Shown: positions 1 through 9,044 of the stretch, in pieces
How positions within the stretch are numbered: the first letter of the stretch is position 1
Layout: each line of letters opens with the position of its first letter
Source of the DNA: Erythrobacter aureus
GTDB lineage: Bacteria; Pseudomonadota; Alphaproteobacteria; Sphingomonadales; Sphingomonadaceae
Length of the DNA stretch: 64,000 nt
Direction: 5' to 3'
Assembly: GCF_003355455.1 (NCBI RefSeq)
Contig: NZ_CP031357.1
Location: 164,501-228,500, forward strand
Notes under the pieces: model-generated
Seen by the model: only the letters and a program-made list of their open reading frames with translations
Told to the model about the DNA's origin: nothing
Databases searched by the model: none
Program-made: the position numbers and the translations under genes

Positions 1-2021
1 TCGGCAACCAGCGCCTTGGTTTCATCGACCAGGCCATCCTTTTCCTCGGGGATGATCATGTCATCCTTGCCGAAGGAGATACCGGCCTTGAACGCGTGGC
101 GGAAGCCAAGCGCCATGATGGCGTCGGCGAACAGCACCGTGTCCTTCTGGCCGGTGTGACGATAGACCTCGTCGATCACGTCGGCGATGTCCTTCTTCGT
201 CAGCAGGCGGTTGACGATGTCGAAAGGAACCTTGTGGTTCTTCGGCAGGCATTCGCCGATCAGCATGCGGCCGGCAGTCGTTTCGAACCGCTTCATGACG
301 ATGTTGCCGTCCTCGTCCGCCTGCGGAACGCGGGCGAGGATCTTGGTGTGGAGCGAGACCTGCTTGGTCTCGAGCGCCTGGTGCACTTCGGCCATGTCGC
401 TGAACATCTGCAGCTTCTCGACCTTATTACCGTCGGCATCCTCGACATACTCGGGCTTGCCTTCCTGCCGCTCCATCGAGAGGTAATAGAGACCCAACAC
501 CATGTCCTGCGAAGGTACGATGATCGGCTTGCCGTTGGCGGGCGAGAGGATGTTGTTGGTCGACATCATCAGCACGCGCGCTTCGAGCTGGGCTTCCAGC
601 GAAAGCGGCACGTGAACGGCCATCTGGTCACCGTCGAAGTCGGCGTTGAAGGCTGCGCAGACCAACGGGTGAAGCTGGATCGCCTTGCCTTCGATCAACA
701 CGGGCTCGAATGCCTGGATGCCGAGGCGGTGAAGCGTCGGCGCACGGTTGAGGAGGACGGGGTGCTCGCGAATGACCTCGTCGAGAATGTCCCAGACCTC
801 CTTGCGCTCCTTCTCGACCCACTTCTTCGCCTGCTTGAGGGTCATCGAAAGACCCTTGGCGTCGAGGCGGGCGTAGATGAACGGCTTGAACAGTTCGAGC
901 GCCATCTTCTTCGGCAGGCCGCACTGGTGCAGCTTAAGTTCGGGGCCGGTCACGATGACCGAACGACCAGAATAGTCGACGCGCTTGCCGAGCAGGTTCT
1001 GACGGAAGCGGCCCTGCTTACCCTTGAGCATGTCGGACAGCGACTTCAGCGGACGCTTGTTGGCGCCGGTGATGACGCGGCCACGGCGGCCGTTGTCGAA
1101 CAATGCGTCGACCGCTTCCTGCAGCATGCGCTTTTCGTTGCGGACGATGATGTCCGGCGCGCGCAGTTCCATCAGGCGTTTCAAACGGTTGTTGCGGTTG
1201 ATCACACGACGGTAAAGGTCGTTGAGGTCCGAAGTCGCGAAACGACCACCGTCCAGCGGCACCAGCGGGCGCAGCTCGGGCGGAATGACCGGCACGACTT
1301 CGAGGATCATCCATTCGGGGCGATTGCCCGATTCGATGAAGCTTTCGACGACCTTCAGGCGCTTGATGATCTTGGCCGGCTTGAGCTTGGACTTGGTGGT
1401 CGCGAGCTCTTCCAGCAGGTCCTCTTTCTCCTGCTCGAGATCGAGATCCATCAGCATGATCTTGACCGCTTCGGCGCCGATCCCGGCGCTGAAGGCGTCT
1501 TCGCCATACTCGTCCTGCGCTTCGAGCAGTTCGTCTTCGGTGAGGAGCTGGAACTTCTCCAGCGGCGTCAGGCCGGGCTCGGTGACGATGTAGCTTTCGA
1601 AATACAGCACGCGCTCGAGCTGCTTCAACTGCATGTCGAGCAGCAGGCCGATGCGCGAAGGCAGCGACTTCAGGAACCAGATATGCGCGACCGGCGCGGC
1701 CAGTTCGATATGGCCCATGCGCTCGCGGCGGACCTTGGTGACGGTCACTTCGACGCCGCACTTCTCGCAGACGACGCCCTTATACTTCATGCGCTTGTAC
1801 TTGCCGCACAGGCATTCGTAATCCTTCACCGGACCGAAGATGCGCGCGCAGAACAGGCCGTCACGTTCGGGCTTGAACGTGCGGTAGTTGATCGTTTCCG
1901 GCTTCTTGATTTCGCCGAAGGACCACGAGCGGATGCGCTCGGGGCTGGCGATGCCGATCTGGATCTCGTCGAAGGTTTCGGGCTTCGCGAGCTGGTTGGT
2001 GAATTTGGTCAGTTCGTTCAT
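1..2021 (-). CDS. rpoC: RNA polymerase beta' subunit (5' part of the gene, runs off the left edge)
   Basis: Largest catalytic subunit of RNA polymerase. Read leftward from the ATG at 2021 the frame is open to the window edge, giving about 673 residues of a protein that is normally about 1,400 long, so the C-terminal half is missing from the window. The N-terminus begins MNELTKFTNQLAKPETFDEI. A zinc-ribbon with paired cysteines (CLCGKYKRMKYK...CEKCG) lies near 1745-1815, and the catalytic Mg-binding loop NADFDGDQMA is encoded at about 619-651. The gene follows rpoB after 54 nt on the same strand, as in the usual rpoBC operon. No frameshift was seen. Identification is secure. Confidence 0.98.
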   Translation of the reverse strand, partial: MNELTKFTNQLAKPETFDEIQIGIASPERIRSWSFGEIKKPETINYRTFKPERDGLFCARIFGPVKDYECLCGKYKRMKYKGVVCEKCGVEVTVTKVRRERMGHIELAAPVAHIWFLKSLPSRIGLLLDMQLKQLERVLYFESYIVTEPGLTPLEKFQLLTEDELLEAQDEYGEDAFSAGIGAEAVKIMLMDLDLEQEKEDLLEELATTKSKLKPAKIIKRLKVVESFIESGNRPEWMILEVVPVIPPELRPLVPLDGGRFATSDLNDLYRRVINRNNRLKRLMELRAPDIIVRNEKRMLQEAVDALFDNGRRGRVITGANKRPLKSLSDMLKGKQGRFRQNLLGKRVDYSGRSVIVTGPELKLHQCGLPKKMALELFKPFIYARLDAKGLSMTLKQAKKWVEKERKEVWDILDEVIREHPVLLNRAPTLHRLGIQAFEPVLIEGKAIQLHPLVCAAFNADFDGDQMAVHVPLSLEAQLEARVLMMSTNNILSPANGKPIIVPSQDMVLGLYYLSMERQEGKPEYVEDADGNKVEKLQMFSDMAEVHQALETKQVSLHTKILARVPQADEDGNIVMKRFETTAGRMLIGECLPKNHKVPFDIVNRLLTKKDIADVIDEVYRHTGQKDTVLFADAIMALGFRHAFKAGISFGKDDMIIPEEKDGLVDETKALVA

Positions 2022-2075
2022 GACTTATTCCCTTAACGGGTGAATTCCTGGGGCGGAGATGGGGACCGAAGCCCC

Positions 2076-5000
2076 TTATTCCGCCGCGATCGCGAAGCCG
2101 TCGTCATCCTCATCGTCGGCCAGCGACTTGAGTTCGACGTTGAGGCCCAAGCTGCGCATCTCCTTGACGAGCACGTTGAAGCTCTCGGGAATGCCCGCCT
2201 CGAAGGTGTCGTCGCCTTTGACGATCGCTTCGTAGACCTTGGTCCGGCCGATCACGTCGTCCGACTTCACGGTGAGGATTTCCTGCAGCGTGTAGGCGGC
2301 GCCGTAAGCCTGGAGCGCCCAGACCTCCATTTCCCCGAAGCGCTGGCCGCCGAACTGGGCCTTACCGCCCAGCGGCTGCTGGGTGACGAGGCTGTAGGGG
2401 CCGATCGAGCGGGCGTGGATCTTGTCGTCGACGAGGTGGTGCAGCTTGAGCATGTAGATGATGCCCACGGTGACCTTGCGGTCGAAAGCTTCACCCGTGC
2501 GTCCGTCGAACAGCACCGACTGGCCCGAACTGTGGAGCCCTGCCTTTTCGAGCTCAATGGTCACGTCGCCTTCGCGTGCACCGTCGAACACCGGTGTGCC
2601 CATCGGGACGCCTGCGGTTAGGTTGCCGGCCAGTTCGACCACTTCGGCGGTCGAGCGGCTGTCGATCGCATCGTGATATTCCTCGCCATAGACAGTCTTG
2701 AGGCGCTCGATGACCGCTTCGGGCGGCTTGGCCTTGGCATAGTCTTCCGAAGCATTGGGGTTCGCGCGCTTCCACTCTTCGAGCTGCTCGCCGATCTGGT
2801 GGCCCAGATTGCGAGCCGCCATGCCGAGATGCGTTTCGAAGATCTGCCCGACATTCATGCGTGAAGGCACGCCCAGCGGATTGAGCACGATATCGACCGG
2901 GGTTCCGTCTTCGAGGAACGGCATGTCCTCGACCGGGAGGATGCGCGAAATCACACCCTTGTTCCCGTGGCGGCCGGCCATCTTGTCGCCCGGCTGCAGC
3001 TTGCGCTTCACCGCGACGAAGACCTTGACCATCTTGAGCACGCCCGGGGCGAGTTCGTCGCCGCGTTCGAGCTTTTCCTTACGGTCCTCGAACTTCTCTT
3101 CGATGAACTTGACCGCCTCGTCGTACTGCGACTTGACCGCTTCGAGCTGCGCTTGGCGACCATCGTCGGCCACGGCAAACTTGAACCACTCGTGCTTGTC
3201 GACACCCTCGAGCACCTCTTCGGTGATCTCGCTGCCCTTCTTCACACCCTTGGGCGCTGCCGAAGCGGTTTGACCGACGAGCATGTCGCGCAGGCGGTTG
3301 TAGGTCGCACGGTTGAGGATGGCGCGTTCGTCGTTCGAGTCCTTACGGAGGCGTTCGATTTCCTCGTTTTGGATCGCACGCGTACGGTCGTCGATCTCGA
3401 TACCGTGGCGGTTGAAGACGCGGACTTCGACGACCGTGCCGGCAACGCCCGGGGGCAGGCGGAGCGAAGTGTCGCGCACGTCGCTGGCCTTTTCGCCAAA
3501 GATGGCGCGCAGGAGCTTTTCTTCCGGCGTCATCGGGCTTTCGCCCTTGGGTGTGATCTTGCCGCACAGGATATCGCCCGGATGCACTTCGGCGCCGATA
3601 TAGACGATGCCCGCTTCGTCGAGGTTGCGCAGCGCTTCCTCGCCGACATTGGGGATATCGCGGGTGATGTCTTCGGGGCCGAGCTTCGTATCGCGGGCCA
3701 TGACTTCGAATTCCTCGATATGGATCGAGGTGAAGACGTCGTCCTTAACGATACGTTCGGAGATGAGGATACTATCCTCGTAATTGTAGCCGTTCCAGGG
3801 CATGAAGGCGACCAGGCTGTTGCGGCCCAATGCCAGTTCGCCGAGATCGGTCGAAGGGCCATCGGCGATGATATCGCCAGGAGCGACCGTCTCCCCCACC
3901 TTCACCAGCGGGCGCTGGTTGATGCAGGTGTTCTGGTTCGAACGCTGGAACTTCTGCAGCGTGTAGATATCGACGCCCGACTGGCCGGGCTCGACATCGC
4001 CGATCGCGCGGATGACGATACGTGTCGCGTCGACCTGGTCGACAATGCCGCCACGGGTCGCCGCGATGGCCGCGCCGGAATCGCGCGCAACGGTTTCTTC
4101 CATGCCGGTGCCGACCCAGGGCGCTTCCGCCTTGACCAACGGAACCGCCTGGCGCTGCATGTTCGAGCCCATGAGTGCGCGGTTGGCGTCATCGTTTTCC
4201 AGGAACGGGATGAGCGATGCGGCGACCGAAACGAGCTGCTTGGGGCTGACGTCCATCAGCGTGATGCTCTCGCGCGGCGCCATAAGGTTGTCACCGTCGT
4301 GGCGGGCCGAGACCAGCTCTTCCACGAAGCTGCCATCTTCCGTCAGCTCGGCCGAGGCCTGCGCCACGGTGTGCTTCTGCTCTTCCATGGCGGAAAGGTA
4401 GATCACCTCCTCGGTGACCTTGCCGTCAACCACCTTGCGATACGGCGTTTCGATGAAGCCGTACTTGTTGACGCGGGCGAAGGTCGACAGCGAGTTGATC
4501 AGGCCGATGTTCGGGCCTTCCGGCGTTTCGATCGGACAGATGCGGCCATAGTGCGTCGGGTGAACGTCACGGACTTCGAAACCCGCACGCTCGCGGGTGA
4601 GCCCGCCCGGGCCAAGCGCCGACACGCGGCGCTTGAGGGTGACTTCCGACAGCGGGTTGGTCTGGTCCATGAACTGGGAGAGCTGCGAAGAACCGAAGAA
4701 CTCGCGCACGGCAGCAACCGCCGGCTTCGCGTTAATGAGGTCGTTCGGCATCACGGTCGACACGTCGACGCTGCTCATGCGTTCCTTGACCGCGCGCTCC
4801 ATGCGCAGCAGGCCGACGCGGTACTGGTTTTCGAGCAGTTCGCCGACCGACCGCACGCGGCGGTTGCCGAGATTGTCGATGTCGTCGACGTCGCCCTTGC
4901 CGTCCTTGAGGTCGACCAGTTCCTTGACAACGGCGAGGATGTCTTCCTTGCGCAACGTGGTGACGGTGTCTTCGGCATCGAGGTCGAGGCGCATGTTGAG

Positions 5001-6281
5001 CTTGACCCGGCCAACGGCCGACAGGTCGTAGCGCTCGCTATCGAAGAACAGGCCTTCGAACAGCGCTTCGGCGGTTTCCTTGGTCGGCGGTTCGCCCGGA
5101 CGCATCACCTTGTAGATCGCTTCGAGGCCCTCATCGCGGTTCTCGGCCTTGTCGACCTTGAGCGTGTTGCGGATCCACGGACCGGTGGTGACGTGGTCGA
5201 TGTCGAGCAGGACCATTTCGTCGATGCCGGCGGCGTCGAGAACTTCGAGGTTCTCGGCCGAAACCTCGTCCCCTGCCTCGATATAGATGCGACCCGTCTT
5301 CTCGTCGATCATGTCGCGCGAAGCATAGCGGCCGAAGATTTCCTCGGTCGGCAGCAGCAGCGTTTCGAGCCCGTCCTTGGCCGCCTTGTTGGCCGCGCGC
5401 GGGCTGATCTTCTGCCCGGCGGGGAAAACTTCCTCGCCGGTCTTGGCATCGACCAGCGGGAAGGCCGGCTTCTGGCCACGCCAGTTCTCGGGGACGAAGG
5501 GAATGGTCCACCCTTCGCCTTTCTTGCCGGTCGAACGCTTCCAGGTGACGGTGTCGTAGAAGTGATCGAGAATGTCTTCGCTGTCGAGGCCGAGCGCGAA
5601 GAGCAGCGCGGTGACCGGCAGCTTGCGCTTGCGGTCGATACGCACGTTGACCACGTCCTTGGCGTCGAATTCGAAGTCGAGCCAGGACCCACGATACGGA
5701 ATGATGCGGGCGGCGAAAAGGAGCTTGCCCGAGCTGTGGGTCTTGCCGCGGTCGTGATCGAACAGCACACCCGGCGAACGGTGCATCTGCGAAACAATGA
5801 CGCGTTCGGTGCCGTTGACGATGAAGGTGCCGTTCGAAGTCATGAGCGGCATGTCGCCCATGTAAACGTCCTGCTCCTTGATATCGAGAACCGAACGGGT
5901 CTCGGTTTCCTGATCGACCTCGAAGACGATCAGGCGCAGCGTGACCTTCATCGGGGCGGCATAGGTGATACCGCGCTGGCGGCATTCGACGATATCGTAT
6001 TTCGGCGCTTCGAGTTCGTAATGGACGAAGTCGAGTTCGGCGGTGCCGGCGAAGTCGCGGATCGGGAACACCGAACGCAGCGTCTTTTCGAGGCCGGAGA
6101 CGTAATCGATCTCCTTGTTCGAGCGCAGGAACTGTTCGTAGCTCTCGCGCTGGACCTCGATCAGGTTCGGCATGTCGACGACTTCGTGGATGTCGCCGAA
6201 GATCTTGCGGATACGACGCTTCGCCGTGCCCTGCGCGTTCGTGCCCCGGGTCTTCTTCGGAGCCTTCGCCTTGGTAGCCAT
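2076..6281 (-). CDS. rpoB: RNA polymerase beta subunit
   Basis: Complete 1,401-residue beta subunit, forming the core enzyme with rpoC just downstream. It starts MATKAKAPKKTRGTNAQG and ends in an acidic tail (DDEDDDGFAIAAE). The rifampicin-pocket region is present (SSQLSQFMDQTNPLSEVTLK and the following KRRVSALGPGGLTRERAGFE), as is the conserved C-terminal GGKAQFGGQRFGEMEVWALQ segment. The start ATG follows a modest purine stretch. rplJ-rplL, which normally sit immediately upstream, are instead 3 kb away on the opposite strand, so this gene must have its own promoter. The product is certain; the regulatory arrangement is the unusual part. Confidence 0.99.
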   Translation of the reverse strand: MATKAKAPKKTRGTNAQGTAKRRIRKIFGDIHEVVDMPNLIEVQRESYEQFLRSNKEIDYVSGLEKTLRSVFPIRDFAGTAELDFVHYELEAPKYDIVECRQRGITYAAPMKVTLRLIVFEVDQETETRSVLDIKEQDVYMGDMPLMTSNGTFIVNGTERVIVSQMHRSPGVLFDHDRGKTHSSGKLLFAARIIPYRGSWLDFEFDAKDVVNVRIDRKRKLPVTALLFALGLDSEDILDHFYDTVTWKRSTGKKGEGWTIPFVPENWRGQKPAFPLVDAKTGEEVFPAGQKISPRAANKAAKDGLETLLLPTEEIFGRYASRDMIDEKTGRIYIEAGDEVSAENLEVLDAAGIDEMVLLDIDHVTTGPWIRNTLKVDKAENRDEGLEAIYKVMRPGEPPTKETAEALFEGLFFDSERYDLSAVGRVKLNMRLDLDAEDTVTTLRKEDILAVVKELVDLKDGKGDVDDIDNLGNRRVRSVGELLENQYRVGLLRMERAVKERMSSVDVSTVMPNDLINAKPAVAAVREFFGSSQLSQFMDQTNPLSEVTLKRRVSALGPGGLTRERAGFEVRDVHPTHYGRICPIETPEGPNIGLINSLSTFARVNKYGFIETPYRKVVDGKVTEEVIYLSAMEEQKHTVAQASAELTEDGSFVEELVSARHDGDNLMAPRESITLMDVSPKQLVSVAASLIPFLENDDANRALMGSNMQRQAVPLVKAEAPWVGTGMEETVARDSGAAIAATRGGIVDQVDATRIVIRAIGDVEPGQSGVDIYTLQKFQRSNQNTCINQRPLVKVGETVAPGDIIADGPSTDLGELALGRNSLVAFMPWNGYNYEDSILISERIVKDDVFTSIHIEEFEVMARDTKLGPEDITRDIPNVGEEALRNLDEAGIVYIGAEVHPGDILCGKITPKGESPMTPEEKLLRAIFGEKASDVRDTSLRLPPGVAGTVVEVRVFNRHGIEIDDRTRAIQNEEIERLRKDSNDERAILNRATYNRLRDMLVGQTASAAPKGVKKGSEITEEVLEGVDKHEWFKFAVADDGRQAQLEAVKSQYDEAVKFIEEKFEDRKEKLERGDELAPGVLKMVKVFVAVKRKLQPGDKMAGRHGNKGVISRILPVEDMPFLEDGTPVDIVLNPLGVPSRMNVGQIFETHLGMAARNLGHQIGEQLEEWKRANPNASEDYAKAKPPEAVIERLKTVYGEEYHDAIDSRSTAEVVELAGNLTAGVPMGTPVFDGAREGDVTIELEKAGLHSSGQSVLFDGRTGEAFDRKVTVGIIYMLKLHHLVDDKIHARSIGPYSLVTQQPLGGKAQFGGQRFGEMEVWALQAYGAAYTLQEILTVKSDDVIGRTKVYEAIVKGDDTFEAGIPESFNVLVKEMRSLGLNVELKSLADDEDDDGFAIAAE

Positions 6282-6719
6282 AAGGGGTAGTTACCTCTTC
6301 TCGTATGCGCCGGAGATCGTCCACGTCTTTGGGCGGACAACCCCTCGGAATTCGTGCCTCATGCGCGTGAGATCATAGCCGGGACGCGAAAAGGCCGCAG
6401 CGGATGACGCACCGGTCCCGGCGGTCTGCTGCAGCTTCTCAAGCGTCGCGAATATGGAAACGCCGCTTCCATCCTGTGCCCGATCCCCGCGCATGAATCG
6501 GACTCGCTCGAAGCGTGCGGTCGGAGGGCATGTAGGATTTGCGCGCGCACGGGTCAACCGGGGAATCGGGCGCTGCGCGGCGGGGCAGGGAAACGGCGAC
6601 GCGATAAGCTAGGAAGGGGCGTGACGATGGCAGCGAAGAATGGATGGGTGCCATCACGAACAAGGACGGCCGACCATTGGCCATGATGACGAGCGCAGCG
6701 GCGGGAACCGGACAGGCTC
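6282..6719. other. Intergenic region upstream of rpoB, no gene seen
   Basis: About 440 nt between rpoB and the lipoprotein gene, which point the same way. The short open frames have no ribosome-binding site or recognisable product. The region holds the candidate rpoBC promoter and a long leader. No ribosomal-protein gene or remnant was recognised. Confidence 0.5.
6529..6557 (-). promoter_or_regulatory. Candidate rpoBC promoter
   Basis: On the minus strand a TTGACC hexamer (6557-6552) is followed after 17 nt by TACATG (6534-6529), a reasonable sigma-70 type pair. Transcription would start near 6522 and leave an untranslated leader of about 240 nt before rpoB. It is the best match in the gap that precedes rpoB. 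Inference only. Confidence 0.4.
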
Positions 6720-7232
6720 TTACTCGACCTGGCGACTGTTCCACATCATCCGCTCGATCTTCCAATAGCCCGCTTCGTCGGGCCGGGCATGAATGATGTA
6801 GTGACCTTCCTGAACGGAGCGAGTGCCGTCATAGGTGAAAGCAATCTCGCTACGGCCGCTGATCGCCGCCAGCGCGGGCGATCCTTCGATGGCGTCCGCG
6901 TGCCGCTCGAAATATTCGACCTCGGTCGATGGAGGGCCATCGGGGAACCAGAAGCCGTGCAACGCCTCGATTCCTGAAATCGGCGGCGCTCCATCCCCCG
7001 GATAAACCACGGCATCTGGCGCGAAAAGCGCCAACAGCGCTTCCGATTGCGCCTTGGCCCCTTTTTCCCGCCATGCCTTGCCATAGCTCTGGTCGAGTGC
7101 GCGCAGCGCCTCGCGGTCGCCAGCGGTCATACTCGCCCGAGCGGAGGGCTCGCTTCTCGCGGGCGGATCGGTCGAGGGAGAAGAACAGCCGACCAGACCC
7201 AGCACCGCAATAGCGGCCAAGACGCGAAACAT
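6720..7232 (-). CDS. Small lipoprotein with a SnoaL/NTF2-like domain (DUF4440 type)
   Basis: Predicted membrane-anchored lipoprotein of about 170 residues. The chosen start gives MFRVLAAIAVLGLVGCSS, a lipoprotein signal with lipobox LVGC, preceded by GGGAG at good spacing; an ATG five codons upstream (7247) is possible but leaves no room for that site. The rest resembles the NTF2-like fold of the SnoaL/DUF4440 group: an N-terminal helix (ALRALDQSYGKAWREKGAKA), LFAPDAVVYPGDG, and a C-terminal strand with YWKIERMMWNSR. This group includes small-molecule binders and isomerases, but no catalytic residues can be assigned. The gene is divergent from the DUF2975 cassette. Function unknown. Confidence 0.75.
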   Translation of the reverse strand: MFRVLAAIAVLGLVGCSSPSTDPPARSEPSARASMTAGDREALRALDQSYGKAWREKGAKAQSEALLALFAPDAVVYPGDGAPPISGIEALHGFWFPDGPPSTEVEYFERHADAIEGSPALAAISGRSEIAFTYDGTRSVQEGHYIIHARPDEAGYWKIERMMWNSRQVE

Positions 7233-7301
7233 GGACACCACTCCCATCTGACCGGCGATAAATGACCTATCGGATCGACGAGGTCGAAGCCTGCTCCACC
7301 A

Positions 7302-7329
7302 ATGTCATCCGCGATTCTGCGAATGACAT
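7302..7329. promoter_or_regulatory. Hairpin in the divergent control region
   Basis: Inverted repeat ATGTCAT (7302-7308) and ATGACAT (7323-7329) with three further inner G-C pairs and a six-base loop. It lies between two divergent genes, so it may be an operator or a leader hairpin. It has no T-tract and is not a terminator. Confidence 0.35.
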
Positions 7330-7341
7330 GCGAATGCAGAT

Positions 7342-7403
7342 TATCGAATTTCGATATTATCGATTGACGATATGAAAAATGTCCGTCATATCGAATTTCG
7401 ATA
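7342..7403 (+). promoter_or_regulatory. Promoter with three palindromic operators
   Basis: The 15-bp palindrome TATCGAATTTCGATA (7-1-7) occurs at 7342-7356 and again, identical, at 7389-7403. A degenerate third copy, TATCGATTGACGATA, lies at 7358-7372. The middle copy contains the TTGACG (7364-7369) that would serve as -35, and the last copy overlaps the -10 region (CATATC, 17 nt downstream). Binding to all three would shut the promoter of the DUF2975-XRE-membrane cassette. The XRE protein encoded at 7921 is the natural candidate for the binder (inference). Confidence 0.6.
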
Positions 7404-7417
7404 AGGGAGATTGCCTC

Positions 7418-7921
7418 ATGCTGGAAGCGACCATCTGGGTTCTGCGCGTTGCCAACTGGCTCAACTGGATCGTCGCCACGCTGTTCGCACTTCTCGGTGC
7501 GATGCTGGTGATCGACCCGAACCACTTCCGCGAAAAGTTGCTCGACGCCTTTTCGACCACAGGGGGCGAAGCGGTCTTCATATGGCTCGCCGTATCCTGC
7601 GCACTCGTACTGCCCGTTGCGGCTGCCGTTCATGCCATCCTGACACGGCTGATTGCAATCGTCCGGGATACGCGGGCGGGCGCCGCTTTCAGTGATCGCA
7701 ACGCGCATCGGCTCACCATCGTCGCCTGGGCGCTGTTGGCGATAAATCTCGTCGATCTGGCGCATGGGCAGCTTTCGGTCTGGGCGAGCGCGCAAAGCGG
7801 AGAGTATTTCGGCTGGACGCTGTCCCTCACCGGCTGGCTGGCCGTTCCCTTGCTCTTCCTGCTTGCGCGCGTGTTCCGCGAAGGCGCCGCCATGCGTGAA
7901 GATCTGGAAGGCACGGTCTGA
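7418..7921 (+). CDS. DUF2975-family membrane protein
   Basis: Integral membrane protein of 167 residues with four hydrophobic segments: near the N-terminus (WIVATLFALLGAMLVI), in the middle (EAVFIWLAVSCALVLPVAAA), after the AFSDRNAHRL motif, and near the C-terminus (LAVPLLFLLARVF). The central RAGAAFSDRNAHRLTIVAWA stretch is typical of DUF2975. The ATG at 7418 is preceded by AAGGGAGA at ideal spacing; an in-frame ATG at 7379 lies inside the promoter. In this family the partner gene usually encodes a small XRE regulator, and that is the next gene here, starting one base before this stop codon ends. Biochemical role unknown. Confidence 0.8.
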   Translation: MLEATIWVLRVANWLNWIVATLFALLGAMLVIDPNHFREKLLDAFSTTGGEAVFIWLAVSCALVLPVAAAVHAILTRLIAIVRDTRAGAAFSDRNAHRLTIVAWALLAINLVDLAHGQLSVWASAQSGEYFGWTLSLTGWLAVPLLFLLARVFREGAAMREDLEGTV

Positions 7922-8142
7922 TGCCGGGCGAAGACATGCACCATATCGTCGTCCAACTCGACGACTTGTTGCGCGAGCGCGAGATGACGCTGACCGAATT
8001 GTCGGAACGGATCGGACTGACACTGGCGAACCTGTCCATCCTAAAAACCGGCAAGGCCAAGGCCATCCGTTTTTCCACGCTCGAGGCGATTTGTCGCGAA
8101 CTCGAATGCCAGCCGGGCGATCTGCTGAAATACGGGGAGTAA
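7921..8142 (+). CDS. Small XRE-family (HTH_26/YozG-like) regulator
   Basis: A 73-residue Cro/CI-type DNA-binding protein made almost only of the helix-turn-helix domain: LTELSERIGLTLANLSILK is the HTH core, followed by the FSTLEAICRELECQPGDLL motif typical of the group paired with DUF2975. The start codon overlaps the TGA of the upstream gene (TGATG), with GGAAGG upstream; an internal ATG at 7936 is an alternative. Translational coupling implies the two proteins are made together. It probably binds the three palindromes upstream of the cassette and represses its own operon; this is inference. Confidence 0.85.
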   Translation: MPGEDMHHIVVQLDDLLREREMTLTELSERIGLTLANLSILKTGKAKAIRFSTLEAICRELECQPGDLLKYGE

Positions 8143-8147
8143 AAAAC

Positions 8148-8951
8148 ATGCAATGGATACGTCGTTTTTTCACCGATCTTGCAGGCAGCTATATCGATAG
8201 CCTGCGCGCGATCAGAGCCCTTCCGTGGCTTTTCGCTGCAATCATCCTGTGGGAATTCGCCCAGCATGTGGTCGAAGTGCGGATCGGCATGTTCGCCGAT
8301 GAAGAAACCGCCCGCGCCGTATCGCAGGACGGTGCGCGCATGGCGTTCGGCTGGGTGAAGATGATCTCGATCTATGTCGGCGCCTTCTTCGTCATCCGGC
8401 ATTTTGCAGGGAAGCGCGACGGGCGGCAACTGGCCCCGCGGGGTACGGCGGCAAAGCGCTTCGCACCGTATCTTGTCTATTCGCTCGTTATGTTCGCCGC
8501 CGTTTTCTACACGCGCGATTTTGCCGGCGAGGAGCATGTCGATACCGTTCGCACCATTGTCGGCCTCGGCCAGGTGCTGGTCGAACCGTTATTGATGGCC
8601 TGGGTCGTCGCGGCCGCGACAGATGGCCGGATCGCCGGGCCGATCGGTTCGGCCAGGCATACCGGCCTGCTCTATTTCCTCGCGCTGCCGCTGTTCCTGC
8701 TGACGCGTGTCCCGGTCAGCCTGCTGCACCAGAACCTCAATGAGTGGGCGATGGGCAAGCAGGGCGCCGAGCTGTGGTCGCTCCTCGCCATCGATTCGCT
8801 GGTGGTGGGCCTGATCGTTGCGATCACCCCTGCCGCGATGGTGCGGGTTGCGCGGTGGGTGGAGCTGCGCCACGCAAACAAGGTGGTCGCCCGGCAGCCC
8901 GGCACGACCCGGCATAAGGCCCGCACCGGGCAATCGCGGCGGGGCCTGTGA
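8148..8951 (+). CDS. Polytopic membrane protein of unknown function
   Basis: A 267-residue protein with about six hydrophobic segments (for example ALPWLFAAIILWEFAQHV, MISIYVGAFFVIRHF, YLVYSLVMFAAVFY, LLYFLALPLFLLTRVPV, IDSLVVGLIVAITPAAMV) and a basic C-terminal tail. The ATG lies 5 nt after the XRE stop codon, whose preceding GGGGAG serves as ribosome-binding site, so it is the third gene of the cassette. No family was recognised. A hairpin with a T-tract at 9002-9026 follows. With DUF2975 and the XRE gene it could form a small membrane-stress or transport unit, but nothing in the sequence fixes a substrate. Confidence 0.7.
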   Translation: MQWIRRFFTDLAGSYIDSLRAIRALPWLFAAIILWEFAQHVVEVRIGMFADEETARAVSQDGARMAFGWVKMISIYVGAFFVIRHFAGKRDGRQLAPRGTAAKRFAPYLVYSLVMFAAVFYTRDFAGEEHVDTVRTIVGLGQVLVEPLLMAWVVAAATDGRIAGPIGSARHTGLLYFLALPLFLLTRVPVSLLHQNLNEWAMGKQGAELWSLLAIDSLVVGLIVAITPAAMVRVARWVELRHANKVVARQPGTTRHKARTGQSRRGL

Positions 8952-8973
8952 CGGCCCTGTCCGCCCTTCGCCC

Positions 8974-9001
8974 TTGACGCAGGCGCCCGATCCGCTAAAG
9001 G
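8974..9001 (+). promoter_or_regulatory. Candidate rplJL promoter
   Basis: TTGACG (8974-8979) and TAAAGG (8996-9001) are separated by 16 nt just ahead of the L10-type leader. The -10 is weak, and the pair lies within 25 nt of the previous stop codon. Tentative. Confidence 0.35.
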
Positions 9002-9026
9002 CCCGCCCGCAAAGGCGGGTCTTTTT
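9002..9026 (+). terminator. Rho-independent terminator of the upstream cassette
   Basis: Six-base G-C stem CCCGCC (9002-9007) and GGCGGG (9014-9019), loop CGCAAA, then TCTTTTT. It sits between the membrane-protein gene and the rplJ leader and would separate the two transcripts. Confidence 0.6.
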
Positions 9027-9044
9027 CGATTCCCGTCCGTGCAT

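Noticed and set aside
96..6290. Long open frames on the plus strand over rpoC/rpoB (for example 96-2036 and 2967-6290)
   Set aside because: They are antisense shadows of high-GC genes; their translations are Arg/Asp/Val-rich and match no family, while the minus strand encodes unmistakable RpoB and RpoC.
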